Assembly (NCBI GenBank): GCA_024196135.1
Contig: JAMQCK010000541.1
Span: 1 to 20,450 of the forward strand
Source: Pleurotus ostreatus/Saccharomyces cerevisiae fusant
Taxonomy: Eukaryota > Opisthokonta
Direction of reading: 5' to 3'
Length of the DNA stretch: 20,450 nt
Shown here: positions 9,051 to 17,273 of the stretch, in pieces
Numbering within the stretch: the first letter of the stretch is position 1
Layout of the letters: each line of letters starts with the position of its first letter
The notes under the pieces: generated by a model
What the model was told of the DNA's origin: nothing
What the model saw: the letters and a program-made list of their open reading frames with translations, nothing else
Databases searched by the model: none
Program-made: the position numbers and the translations under genes

Positions 9051-10337
9051 GCCATCAGGAGCAGCGACCATGATCTGCGCCGCTCCATCGCCCCAAACGG
9101 CCTTCACGACGCCCCGCACGGCCTTCGAGTCCTTCTCTCCTCCGCTGGCATTCTTCGCGTCGTAGACGTTGACAGCGTCCTTGGCCTCTCCACCGCTGAC
9201 GGCGTCTTTGACCTGATAGACATCCGCGGCGTTGTCCTTGGCCCCGTAGACGTCGACGGCCAGAGGCGTCACGATCTTCCTCCCATCTGCCGTCTCGCGC
9301 ACTTGCCTAAACGCGTACGTGACGTTCCTGCTGCTGCCGAGCAGCTCCAGGCGCCCGCGCGGGTTGTTGCACAGGGTGTTGACATACCGGCCCCAATAGT
9401 AGTGGTCGCCGTACCTGCGAAGTTAAATGAGCGTATGTCCTCAAGCGATGAGGAAGAACCTACTTGTCTCCTTTGGCTATGAGGAATGAAGTGAGCAGGT
9501 GCGCACTGATGTATGAGAGACCGATAATAGAACTCACTACCCAACAGACTACCGTCTGCAATGCCAAAGTCCTGTACAAATATGCGTCAGGGACCCTGCC
9601 TCAAGAGTAACAGCATTTCCAACGCACCTGACCGTACTCGACGACTTCGCCCACCGTGGTGATGTTGCGGTAGAGCGTCAGCTTCTCCCCGGGGCCGACG
9701 CTGACGACGTATAAGCACTTCAGGCGACGGACGGAGACTTTCTGCGCACTCACTTCATGGGCCAGCTGCGAGTCAGGCTGTAGCTTCGTTCTTCAGTCTG
9801 GCTCGAAGACGACTCCAGCGAGACACTGATATCAAAGCCCGACGACGCGACGTTCGCAATGGTGATGCTGCTGCTAAGCGCGATGGTCGCTGCAAGACAG
9901 GTACATCAGCACTGCACCGTATTTCATGTCATCTCATAGGCAGCGCACCGCTGTTGGTGACAGTGAGCGTGGCCGAGTTCGTATTGGTCCACGACTCCGT
10001 CCACTCTTCGTTGTGCTCCTGGTTGTTATGCGTGTTGTCGTAGGACCAGGCGACCTCCTCCGTGCTGATGTTCTTCGGGGTTTTCCCGAGGACGTATGGC
10101 TTGCCGATGGTGGTGTTGTAGGACCACCACCTAGGCGAAGTCGACTGTGAGCTTGTGAGAGGCGGATGCTAAGGGAAGGTCTACGCACTGATACTCCGCA
10201 GCAATACCAGAGTTGAGGAAGATGTCGCCTATGCCGTTCATGGTGCCGCCGCGGGACGCGTTGGCCTTCTTGTAAACGTCGTAGATGGGCCAGCCGAGGC
10301 GGGCAAGGTCCTCCCAGGTAGTCTTAGGCTGCGACAT
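9045..10337 (-). CDS. Putative aerolysin/ETX-MTX2-like beta-pore-forming protein
   Basis: Seven exons on the minus strand: 10337-10189, 10130-9949, 9889-9754, 9700-9628, 9571-9541, 9476-9464 and 9414-9045. Introns are 49-64 nt, all GT-AG, and the product is 317 residues. There is no signal peptide; ATG 10337 is the first ATG of the exon and lies below a TATA box. The N-terminal part is rich in Trp and Tyr. Residues of about 65-155 hold short Asn/Thr/Ser-alternating strands (such as TLTVTNS and ITIANVASSGF), followed by SYSLTRSW and GEKLTLYRN. This resembles the strand pattern and amphipathic insertion loop of aerolysin-fold proteins, which are common in mushrooms. The last 70 residues are a repetitive Asp/Ala/Lys/Gly tail with recurring VYxxK. 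Exon 6 is a 13-nt microexon required by the frame. The family call rests on pattern, not alignment. Cytotoxic or defensive activity is not shown; a non-toxic structural or lectin-associated role is possible. Confidence 0.55.
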
Positions 10338-10420
10338 GTTCGCTACCAGTATGGCTCGAAGGGATTGCAAGACAGGTGTGCAGAGCTGAGTGCTGAGGTC
10401 TGCTGTCCGTTCGACTGGCC

Positions 10421-10426
10421 TTTATA
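10421..10426 (-). promoter_or_regulatory. TATA box of the pore-former-like gene
   Basis: On the minus strand this reads TATAAA (plus-strand TTTATA), about 84 bp upstream of the ATG at 10337. That is a usual distance for a fungal TATA element plus a short leader. Confidence 0.5.
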
Positions 10427-10960
10427 CTGCTTACCCTCTCCCGTGTTATCGCGCTACCAACCAGCTTTCCCTCTAAGTTGGCCTTCAAGCTTAGGTGACC
10501 ACTCATCGGTGCTCGCGACATGCGAGGCACCGACATTCTGACATTGCCCATGCTTACTTTGCCTCCTAATCATAGTCAGCCTCAGCTCTCGCAATGTAGA
10601 TGGTTATTTGCCCATGCGACGTTCGCCTCAGCCCTCTGGGAAAATGACGTTCACTCCTCTTCGACGACCTTGGCTTGTCAATTGACGAAGGATCGCTTGT
10701 GGAACGGACCCGTCGAGAAGCCGATGTTCTCGTCAACGCTGTCCCATGACGAGTTGCACTTCGCCCACCGAGCACCGTGGAATGTACGACTTCTGCCTCT
10801 GTGTTAGCAAAGAGCGGGGATCCGACAACATAGGTCCGACGAAGGCTTGGAGCCCGACGCAGCAGCACTTTGTCTGGCGCCGATACCTGCCCCCGACCTG
10901 GCTGACGTCCATGCTCTGTGAGAACTTGGAAGCAACCCTTAGTGCATATAGTGGCTGTAC

Positions 10961-11059
10961 GAACAAAGCCTTCCTAAAGCAGGACAACGGACCACGTGGA
11001 GCACAATATTGCCGAGAACCTCCCACGCTTGTGAACTTGGACGCGACCTGCATCATGGC
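10961..11059 (+). repeat. Dispersed direct repeat, copy 2
   Basis: Partner of 8745-8846 in the same orientation. This copy lies about 620 bp upstream of the pore-former-like start codon, whereas copy 1 lies about 200 bp beyond its stop. Similarity fades outside the core. Some weak resemblance to the left (around 10885) suggests the original unit was longer. Confidence 0.65.
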
Positions 11060-11488
11060 ATCTCCTGCTCCTCACCTCAGATCTACTCCTGCTAGGAACG
11101 TTCGACAACATATAGACCTTCGAGCATCCTCGGGACATACCCCTCGACTCGGAACCGCCTCGGACGCAAGCATAATTACAAGAGGCGCGTCTCGTCACTT
11201 CGGCAGTATCACGGGCTCCGACTATGCTGTTATGGGGCCTGAACGTTGCGCAAGACAGCGTAACAGCCTCTAACGGAGCATTCAACATCGTCACTATGGT
11301 CTTCTTTGTCGCGGCAAACTCAACTTCTCTGGTGTCATGCGACCGCCGCATCTCCTGTAGACGACGCTCTCGACCGACGATTCTCCCCCATCCGTTGATG
11401 CGCATGCCCCGCGTATCCTTGGACGGCGAATTCTCGCGGAGTCGCGGATGCTTTGCCCGCGGGGCTGTATGGCGCGCTCGGAGTGAGG

Positions 11489-11494
11489 TATAAA
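11489..11494 (+). promoter_or_regulatory. TATA box of first GH131 gene
   Basis: TATAAA lies 137 bp upstream of the ATG at 11631. The leader between them is pyrimidine-rich and carries the 18-bp repeat. Confidence 0.55.
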
Positions 11495-11542
11495 GACGGG
11501 GTCGAGGGCTTCTTGGCCTCACCTTCTTCGTCGTCTTCACCC

Positions 11543-11596
11543 TCTGCGTCGTCCCAGCCCTCTACGTCGTCCCAGCCCTGTCCATCGTCCTCGCCT
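11543..11596 (+). repeat. 18-bp tandem repeat in GH131 leader
   Basis: Two near-identical 18-bp units (11543-11560 and 11561-11578) differ at one base and share CGTCGTCCCAGCCC. A third, degenerate unit follows to about 11596. They lie between the TATA box and the start codon, so they are probably in the 5' untranslated region. Confidence 0.7.
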
Positions 11597-11630
11597 ACTT
11601 TCGCCTTAGCTACCAAAACCGCAGATCACC

Positions 11631-12601
11631 ATGTTCCAGCTCTCACTGATCGCTCTTCTCGGTGCCGCGTCCGTCCGCGCGGGCAGCGTCCTCTGGGACG
11701 GTAGCTTCGATCAGTTCGAGTCGACCGCTGACATCGACAAATGGTCCTGGTCGAACCAGGTTGGGCCGTACCAGTGGGTGAGTGTATACTCCAACTTTTA
11801 TCTGCACACAACTCCGCTAACCTCGCCTCTTGCTAGTACATCCACGGCCCCGGCGCCACCTCCGACTACCTTGCCCTGGGCTCCGACTTTGCCAACCCGG
11901 CTGGCAAGGATGCGACGGGTGTGAAGGTCACGATCGACGGGACGTCGAACTGGAATGGGCAGACCATGGAGCGCACGGAGCTTATTCCGCAGACGAGCGA
12001 GAACCTTGGGGTGCGCTACAGTTCTGTTGCTCGTGGAATGTAAGACTGACTTGGGATTCCAGTCGGGCAACCTCCTCTACCACTTCTCGGTCAAGCGCAC
12101 GGATGAGAACGCGCCGGCGGTGAGCGGTCTTATGAGGTACATTGGAAAGCAAAGGAGCTGATGAAAATACCAGACAAACCTCGAGCACCAAGTCGTCTTC
12201 TTCGAGAGCCACTTTACCGAGCTTAAGTACGGCGTGAACGGCGACGACGACCTCCATTGGTTCGTCGGTGGCACCTCCCAATGGAGCACCGCCTTCGACC
12301 CGGACACCTGGTACAACTTCGCCTACGACATTGACGTGAGTTTCGCTGTCCTTTCCCTCTTCCCAGCAGCTAATAATTGCCCTTTCAATAGTTCGGCTCG
12401 AGCACCGTCACCCTCTGGGCCTCCACCGACGGCGACGAGCTCGCCAAGGTCGCCGGTCCCGTCTCCGCCTCCACCTCGACCAACTCCGCGGACTGGCACC
12501 TCGGCGTCCTTCGCATCGTCACCCAGAACGATGTCGAGGACTGGTACTTTAGCAACGTCTACGTTGAGTCCGCGCCCATCACGACCTCCATCGCTGCTTG
12601 A
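11631..12601 (+). CDS. GH131 family secreted beta-glucanase, catalytic domain only
   Basis: The exons 11631-11777, 11837-12010, 12063-12119, 12174-12335 and 12392-12601 give 249 residues. GH131 enzymes are fungal secreted glucanases acting on beta-1,3, 1,6 and 1,4-linked glucans. A signal peptide ends at about residue 17 (SLIALLGAASVRA), and the mature protein begins GSVLWDGSF. Family blocks are WSWSNQVGPYQWYIHG, NWNGQTMERTELIPQTS, YHFSVKR, EHQVVFFESHFTE, WFVGG, WYNFAYDID and ADWHLGVLR. Structural work on Coprinopsis GH131 proposed two Glu and one His in the active site; by block position the counterparts here are Glu97, Glu137 and His216, all present. The protein stops right after the fold, with no linker or binding module. 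A paralogue follows on the same strand with the same later exon sizes, so the pair is a tandem duplication. The gene likely serves plant cell wall breakdown or fungal wall remodelling. Confidence 0.92.
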
Positions 12602-12884
12602 AGGACTCGTCGTGATTCAATGCTGTGAGATAGGTTCGCTATGGGTGTCTTTAGGGTTGAAAGGAATATAATCGAATACGTGTGCACCATTTATCGCTGG
12701 CAAAGATCATGCCTTAGCCAACATTGTGGGGTCCACATCAGTCCGGCACTTGCGGGCCGCTCTCGGCGCTTGTGCGCGCCTCGACGCGTTCTTCCGTCTC
12801 CAGGACGCCCTCCGACAATTATCCTCGTCCCCCGCCGCAAGTGATCCGTGTATCTTCCTGGTTACACACTGTGCCTAGACCTGC

Positions 12885-12890
12885 TATAAA
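12885..12890 (+). promoter_or_regulatory. TATA box of second GH131 gene
   Basis: TATAAA lies 194 bp upstream of the ATG at 13084. The leader is C/T-rich. The first ATG after the box (12895) may lie upstream of the transcription start or may open a short upstream frame. Confidence 0.5.
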
Positions 12891-12894
12891 CAAC

Positions 12895-13011
12895 ATGAAG
12901 CGATGTTCCTGGATCCCGAATTCACCCTTCTTGTCTTCCTCCACTTCCTCACCTTCACTCATCCCCTTTTCCCATACTCAGGCTCAGCTTTCCCTCACTC
13001 AGCAGGCTTAG
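12895..13011 (+). other. Possible upstream open reading frame
   Basis: A 38-codon frame from ATG 12895 to TAG 13009-13011 ends 72 bp before the GH131 start codon. It is rich in Ser, Pro and Leu and has no recognisable domain. It lies only 5 bp after the TATA box, so transcription may begin inside it and leave the ATG out of the mRNA. Its status is uncertain. Confidence 0.25.
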
Positions 13012-13020
13012 CTTTCCCTC
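12980..13020 (+). repeat. 24-bp-period direct repeat in leader
   Basis: A 17-bp unit (AGGCTCAGCTTTCCCTC at 12980-12996) recurs at 13004-13020 with one difference. GGCTCAGGCTC follows at 13025-13035. It is probably in the 5' untranslated region of the second GH131 gene. Confidence 0.7.
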
Positions 13021-13083
13021 CTCAGGCTCAGGCTCACTCCCCGCTCGCTTTATCTCACCTTCGTTCATTCATAGCCATCCGAG

Positions 13084-15029
13084 ATGATTGGCGTTACCTT
13101 CGTTTCTCTCCTGATCGCCTCGACCGTGCGTGCGGGCACCGTGGTCTGGGACGGTAGCTTCGACGCGTACACGACGCCGGCGGACTTTGACAAGTGTGCG
13201 TGGTGCTGAAGACGGGAAGCTGAATTTCGAGAACTTACGAGCCCATAGGGTCCTGGTCCAACCAGGTTGGAGAATATCAGTGGGTGAGTGAGCTTGATTA
13301 GCTGAAGCAATGAGCTACGAAACTAATACAGCTCGAAGTACATCCACGGCAGCGGCGACACGTCCACGTACCTAAACCTCGACCCCTCCTTCAAGAACCC
13401 CGCTTCTTCTGAGACGAATGGGTTGAAGGTCACTATTGACGGGACAGCGATTTGGAATGGCCAGAACATGGAGCGCACCGAGCTCATCCCGCAGACGAGC
13501 GAGAATCTTGGGGTGAGTCGTCCTTTTCGATGAATTATGCTTTTGGATCAAGTGTTAATCTGACTTTATAGACTGGAAACCTGTTCTACCACTTCTCCGT
13601 GTCGCGCTCGGACACGAATGCGCCTGATGTGAGTTCATGTAGGTGCTCAGACTGGCAATTATTGATTGGAGTTCGACTTCCGCAGTCCTCCATCGAGCAC
13701 CAGGTCGCGTTCTTTGAGAGCCACTTCACCGAGCTCAAGTACGGTGTCGGCGACGACCAACTTCACTGGTTCGTCGGCGGCCAATCCCAGTGGAGCACCG
13801 CCTTCGACGCCGGCACCTGGTACAACTTTGCCTATGACATCGACGTGAGTACTGCCACCTTATCTTTCCCCCCATCCTCAAATGCCCTTACTAACCGCCA
13901 CCACCAACAGTTCTCCGCCGGCACCGTCGCTCTCTGGGCCTCCACCGGCTCCGACGAGCTCACCCAGGTCGTCGCCCCTGTCTCCGCGTCCACGTCGACG
14001 AACTCGGCCGACTGGCACCTGGGCGTGCTGAAGCTCAGCACGGCGGATGTGATTGAGGACTGGATGTTCAGCGGCGTATATGTGGAGAGCGGGCCTGCGA
14101 CTACAACGATTGGGTCGGGCGCGTCGTCGGGTGGGACTGCGTCGTCTACTGTCTCCTCGTCTGCACCTGCGTCGACGTCCGCGGCGGCTTCTACGTCCGC
14201 GGCTGCATCATCGTCCGCGGCGGCGTCGACCTCGGCAGCTGCTTCCACGTCTGCCGCAGCCACCAGCCAGGCCGCGACGAGTGCTCCTGCCTCTTCTTCC
14301 GTCGCACCTACCTCTACCAACGTTGCCGTTCCTTTGAGCACCGTGGCAGAGAGCTCGGCCGCTGCATCCACAAGCGCTGCTGCCCCCTCCAGCTCTGCCG
14401 CAGAGACCTCCGCCTCCATTGAGCCGACCTCCTCGTCTGTCCAGCCCTCGTCCGCGCCCGCGGAGGCTTCCGCCGCCGCACCCACGAGCGTCGCCGAGTC
14501 TTCCGTCGCTACGTCTGCCGTCCAGACCAGCGCCGTCGCGTCCTCGTCCGCTGCGTTTACGACGTCCGCCGTAGAGACTTCTGCTCCTGCAACGACTTCT
14601 GCACCAGCCACCTCAGTCGCTGCTTCTACTTCTGCCGCCGTTACCAGCGCGCCCGCGACCTCCTCCGCACCTGCCACGTCGGTCGCTACTTCCTCTGCAT
14701 CTTCCCCGACCGGCTCTAGCGCCTGCGCGCCGAACGCGAAGGGCATCGTCGACGCCAACTGCTGCATGAATGGTGAGTAGATCGACTATGTCTTCAATGC
14801 TGCCATATTGCCGACAATATCCGTACCTCCCACTCGAGTCTCTCCGTCTTCCTATTCAACGCTGACCTCATCCCCAGAGTACAACAAATGCCTCGCCGCT
14901 TCCCAGCCTAACCCCGATTTCACGGGCTGCAGCGCGACGAGGGACACCTGCATGACCGGCGCGACGTACGATTACAACATGGCTTCGCGCGCGAAGCGGG
15001 ACGGGAAGTTTGGGCGTCTGCTTCTGTGA
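13084..15029 (+). CDS. GH131 protein with Ser/Thr/Ala linker and six-Cys C-terminal module
   Basis: The exons 13084-13195, 13249-13283, 13339-13512, 13572-13628, 13686-13844, 13911-14772 and 14878-15029 give 516 residues. The signal peptide ends at about residue 17 (STVRA). The catalytic domain (18-240) matches the neighbour block by block, with putative active-site residues Glu97, Glu137 and His215. Residues of about 241-450 are a linker of Ser, Thr and Ala units, probably O-mannosylated. The end (451-516) has six cysteines (451, 463, 464, 471, 484, 491; pattern C-x11-CC-x6-C-x12-C-x6-C) and is not a CBM1. It ends in a basic tail. Compared with the paralogue, this gene has one extra intron inside the first coding segment (the two first exons sum to the same 147 nt). 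The second intron must end at AAG (13336-13338) to keep frame. The extra module may anchor the enzyme or bind a wall polymer; that is inference. Confidence 0.9.
14140..14715 (+). repeat. Coding repeat region, Ser/Thr/Ala linker
   Basis: This is a degenerate array of short codon units translating to variants of STSAAAS and TSAPATS within exon 6 of the second GH131 gene. The low complexity also creates a long antisense open frame, which is not a gene. Unit number may vary between strains. Confidence 0.8.
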
Positions 15030-15068
15030 GGTGGACGGCTACTTCTTCTGCGAGGTGGACATGCACGG
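15021..15068 (+). repeat. 24-bp duplication across a stop codon
   Basis: CTTCTGTGAGGTGGAC (15021-15036) is repeated as CTTCTGCGAGGTGGAC (15045-15060), a 24-bp period. The single difference turns the TGA stop of the second GH131 gene into CGA in the second copy. Reading through would add 15 codons before a TAG at 15072-15074. Confidence 0.7.
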
Positions 15069-15850
15069 CTTCTATAGGGCGTACACACGGTTCAGTGAAC
15101 CTTCATGTGAGGTGCACGCTTCGACTTGTGCGAGGGGCGCACTGGAAGTTGGGTAGGGTGTACGCCACACTTCTTGACGATCTTGAAGATCTCGACGCTG
15201 TCTTGACGGTGGTGTCGTTTTGTTTGTTTACTTATTTACACACCTCTGTAGCCTGTAGTATTTCTGGGATCCCGATGCTAGCACTGGGAATGGGTTGTTG
15301 TGACATCTGCGGCCCGAGAGAGCGGTGTAGTGACCGCCTCGGACGCTTCGAAGCGGACTCGGGGTATTGAAAGGAGCGATCAGGGATCCTACCCTAAGAT
15401 TGCTGCAGTCTGGATGCTGCAGGCCCTTCTAAGCGAAGTGGTAGAAGTTTCTGCCTACCCGAGGGCGGGCTTTCGGTGAAAGGCCCTGTCCGTTAAATTG
15501 ACGACGTAGCAGCGGCGTACCCCGCAGTGCGAGAGGCGCTCCGGTTTGCGGCGTTTCCTGTCATGACGGGGCCTCAGTCTACTGCAGAGTTCTGCCGCCT
15601 CAAGATCGTCGGGCAAACGCAATCAATATGTTTCAGTACCAATGTAGTATACAGGTGTCAAATAAGTTAGTAGTAATGATGACATGGTGGTAGCGCTAGT
15701 TGTATATGAGTATTGCGATGAATGGAGCAAATGACGAAGCAGAGATCAATGTAAGAGTCCAAGCATAGAACCAGAAGACAAGTCCCTGACAGACGGTCTA
15801 CGGTATACCCAACAAAAACCCGGAGTCAAGATAAATAATCTTCGGATCCC
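15030..15850. other. Convergent intergenic region
   Basis: This is 821 bp between the 3' ends of the second GH131 gene (plus) and the cyclin gene (minus). A T-rich stretch at 15217-15240 may serve the GH131 3' end. A perfect 12-bp palindrome, CGCTTCGAAGCG, lies at 15344-15355. GC-rich sequence at 15390-15600 contains a small hairpin (GGGCTTTCGGTGAAAGGCCC near 15466), but nothing I can assign to a known RNA. The AT-rich part from 15610 on is probably the cyclin 3' region. Confidence 0.5.
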
Positions 15851-17273
15851 TTATAGACAGTCTAGGAAGGATATCTGACTTCGCGTGCGTCCGTGGAGGA
15901 TGACTGGAATGTGGCGCGGATCGTCGTCGAGGATCACGTGGTCGATGTTCGAGTACGAGCGCACGTGAGCGCGATGATCGGCAACGTGCGAGTTGAACTT
16001 GGTGTCGAGCAGCGGTGCGTCGGTGCGCAGGAAGCGCATGTCCGGGCGGGAGTACAGCGCCTCCACGGACAACGACGGACCGCGCGCTTCTGCGAATGAA
16101 TGACGGGCATCTGGGCGAGGAAGCCGATCGAAGTCGCGCGGTTGACGTCCTTGGCCGTATGGCGCCCTCGCCTCACTGTATGGGCGGCTCGCTTCGCCAC
16201 ACAAGAGCTGTGCATGGCGCGCCTTGGGCTGCGGCAGGCGCAGCGGCATCGTCGCCCGGAGGCCCCGCGTCGCCTCGTGGAAGGCGGGTTCAGAGCGGAA
16301 GACGGGCTCGGCGCGCGATCGAAGACCCGAAGCGCCCCCCTTTCCATGCCCCTCTGCGACGTCTGACGGGACCCACGCTGGCGCTGAGGAGTGTGGCGCC
16401 CACGACGGTGGGGTGATTGGCGACGGGAACTCGCTGTCCGGGCTCCACGCAGACGAGGGCTCCAGCTCCGGCAGTGGGGACCCTGCGCGTGAGGATGGAG
16501 CCGAGAGCGCGAACATGTCTGCGGCACACACATCGGGCGCGTATGCAGGCGGGGTGAGGAGCGCATCATAGTGCGCGAGAATATCGTCTTCCGTGATGCC
16601 GAGGTGGAAGTCGAGGACGCCGAGGAACTCGCGTTCAATGAGGGAGATGTCCCGCCTGCCAAACGTCCCGGAGTACGCAGACCAGTGCGCCGCTTTCGGA
16701 GACGTGTCGTTCGTGTACTGAATTGTACGTCAGAGGAAGCGACGGTGAAGGGGAGAATGGAACACACCTTTGCGGCGGCGATGAGGGCGCCAAGGAAGAC
16801 GCGATGGTACGCCCACTCGTCCAGGTCGATGCGGAGCTGTCCGCGTGCTCGGCGAAGGTAGACCAAGGCGACGAGAAGGACGGGCATGGCGACGCCGGAG
16901 TTGTCGATCACGTTCGACGCGAAGGCAGAAAAGAAGTGCTTATCGGGCCGTGCCCAGAGAGCGCCAGAGTGATTGCACGAGGCAGGATCGTCGATAGCAA
17001 GGTCAACAGCATCGCAAGCGACATCGACAATGTACTCTGAAAGGGGCATTAGATACGTCTAGGATCGATTAGTGGCAACTCACCCTTCACCGCTGGGGTG
17101 ATATCGAGAGAGATGAGGTCCACAATGGCCGTGGTGTGGAGGGCGTAGTCCACCTGACTAGCAGGGTGTACAGGGGTACGGCGCGCAGGACAAAGGCGCG
17201 CGCGCTTACGGGGAGGAAAGTCGAGGTCAGAAAAGTCGAACGGGAGGCGGCGACAACCCATGCTGAGTGGCAT
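15851..17273 (-). CDS. PCL-type cyclin (Pho80/Pcl family)
   Basis: Three exons on the minus strand, 17273-17084, 17036-16768 and 16717-15851, give 441 residues; the introns are 47 and 50 nt. Cyclins of this family bind and direct a Pho85-type kinase in cell-cycle start, polarity or nutrient signalling. The cyclin box is at about 100-195, with VYLRRARGQ, the hallmark HRVFLGALIAAAK followed after the intron by YTNDTS, then HWSAYSG and INERE-like LIEREFLGVLDF. The N-terminus has a basic patch (PPRKRARL) that could act in nuclear import. The C-terminal 220 residues are Pro/Ser/Arg-rich and disordered in appearance, with repeated SEAR and FAEAR pieces and SP sites suited to kinase control. Two ATGs four codons apart (17273, 17261) are possible starts; I used the first. 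The closest named yeast type would be Pcl1/Pcl2, but the paralogue cannot be fixed by eye. Confidence 0.87.

Larger units (their letters stand above)
10338..11630. other. Long intergenic region between divergent genes
   Basis: This is 1.3 kb between the pore-former-like gene (minus) and the first GH131 gene (plus). It contains the TATA boxes of both, copy 2 of the dispersed repeat (10961-11059), and an 18-bp tandem repeat in the GH131 leader. Open frames of up to 188 codons are present but show no domain, start context or splice structure that I can support. A CCCCGC (11407-11412) fits the carbon-repressor (CreA/Mig1) core, but that motif is too short to weigh alone. Confidence 0.5.
12602..13083. 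other. Intergenic region between the GH131 paralogues
   Basis: These 482 bp hold the 3' end of the first GH131 gene and the promoter of the second. Visible elements are a GTGGGG (about 12726-12731) fitting the carbon-repressor core, a TATA box, an upstream open frame, and a 24-bp-period repeat in the leader. The last 200 bp before the ATG are rich in C and T. Confidence 0.5.

Noticed and set aside
8484..9482. A 332-codon plus-strand open frame
   Set aside because: It lies antisense over the last exon of the pore-former-like gene and runs through the repeat and minisatellite. It has no recognisable domain, while the minus-strand reading has proper splice sites and protein-like composition.
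10566..11540. Several open frames on both strands between the pore-former-like gene and GH131-A
   Set aside because: None has a domain, conserved splice sites or consistent composition; the similarity seen here to 8745-8846 exists in all frames and so is at DNA rather than protein level.
13832..14767. A 311-codon minus-strand frame rich in Ala, Glu and Val
   Set aside because: It is the antisense of the Ser/Thr/Ala linker of GH131-B; low-complexity GC-rich codons keep the opposite strand open.
15390..15600. Possible structured RNA in GC-rich intergenic sequence
   Set aside because: A small imperfect hairpin is visible, but no tRNA boxes, snoRNA C/D boxes or known snRNA motifs; not enough to call.
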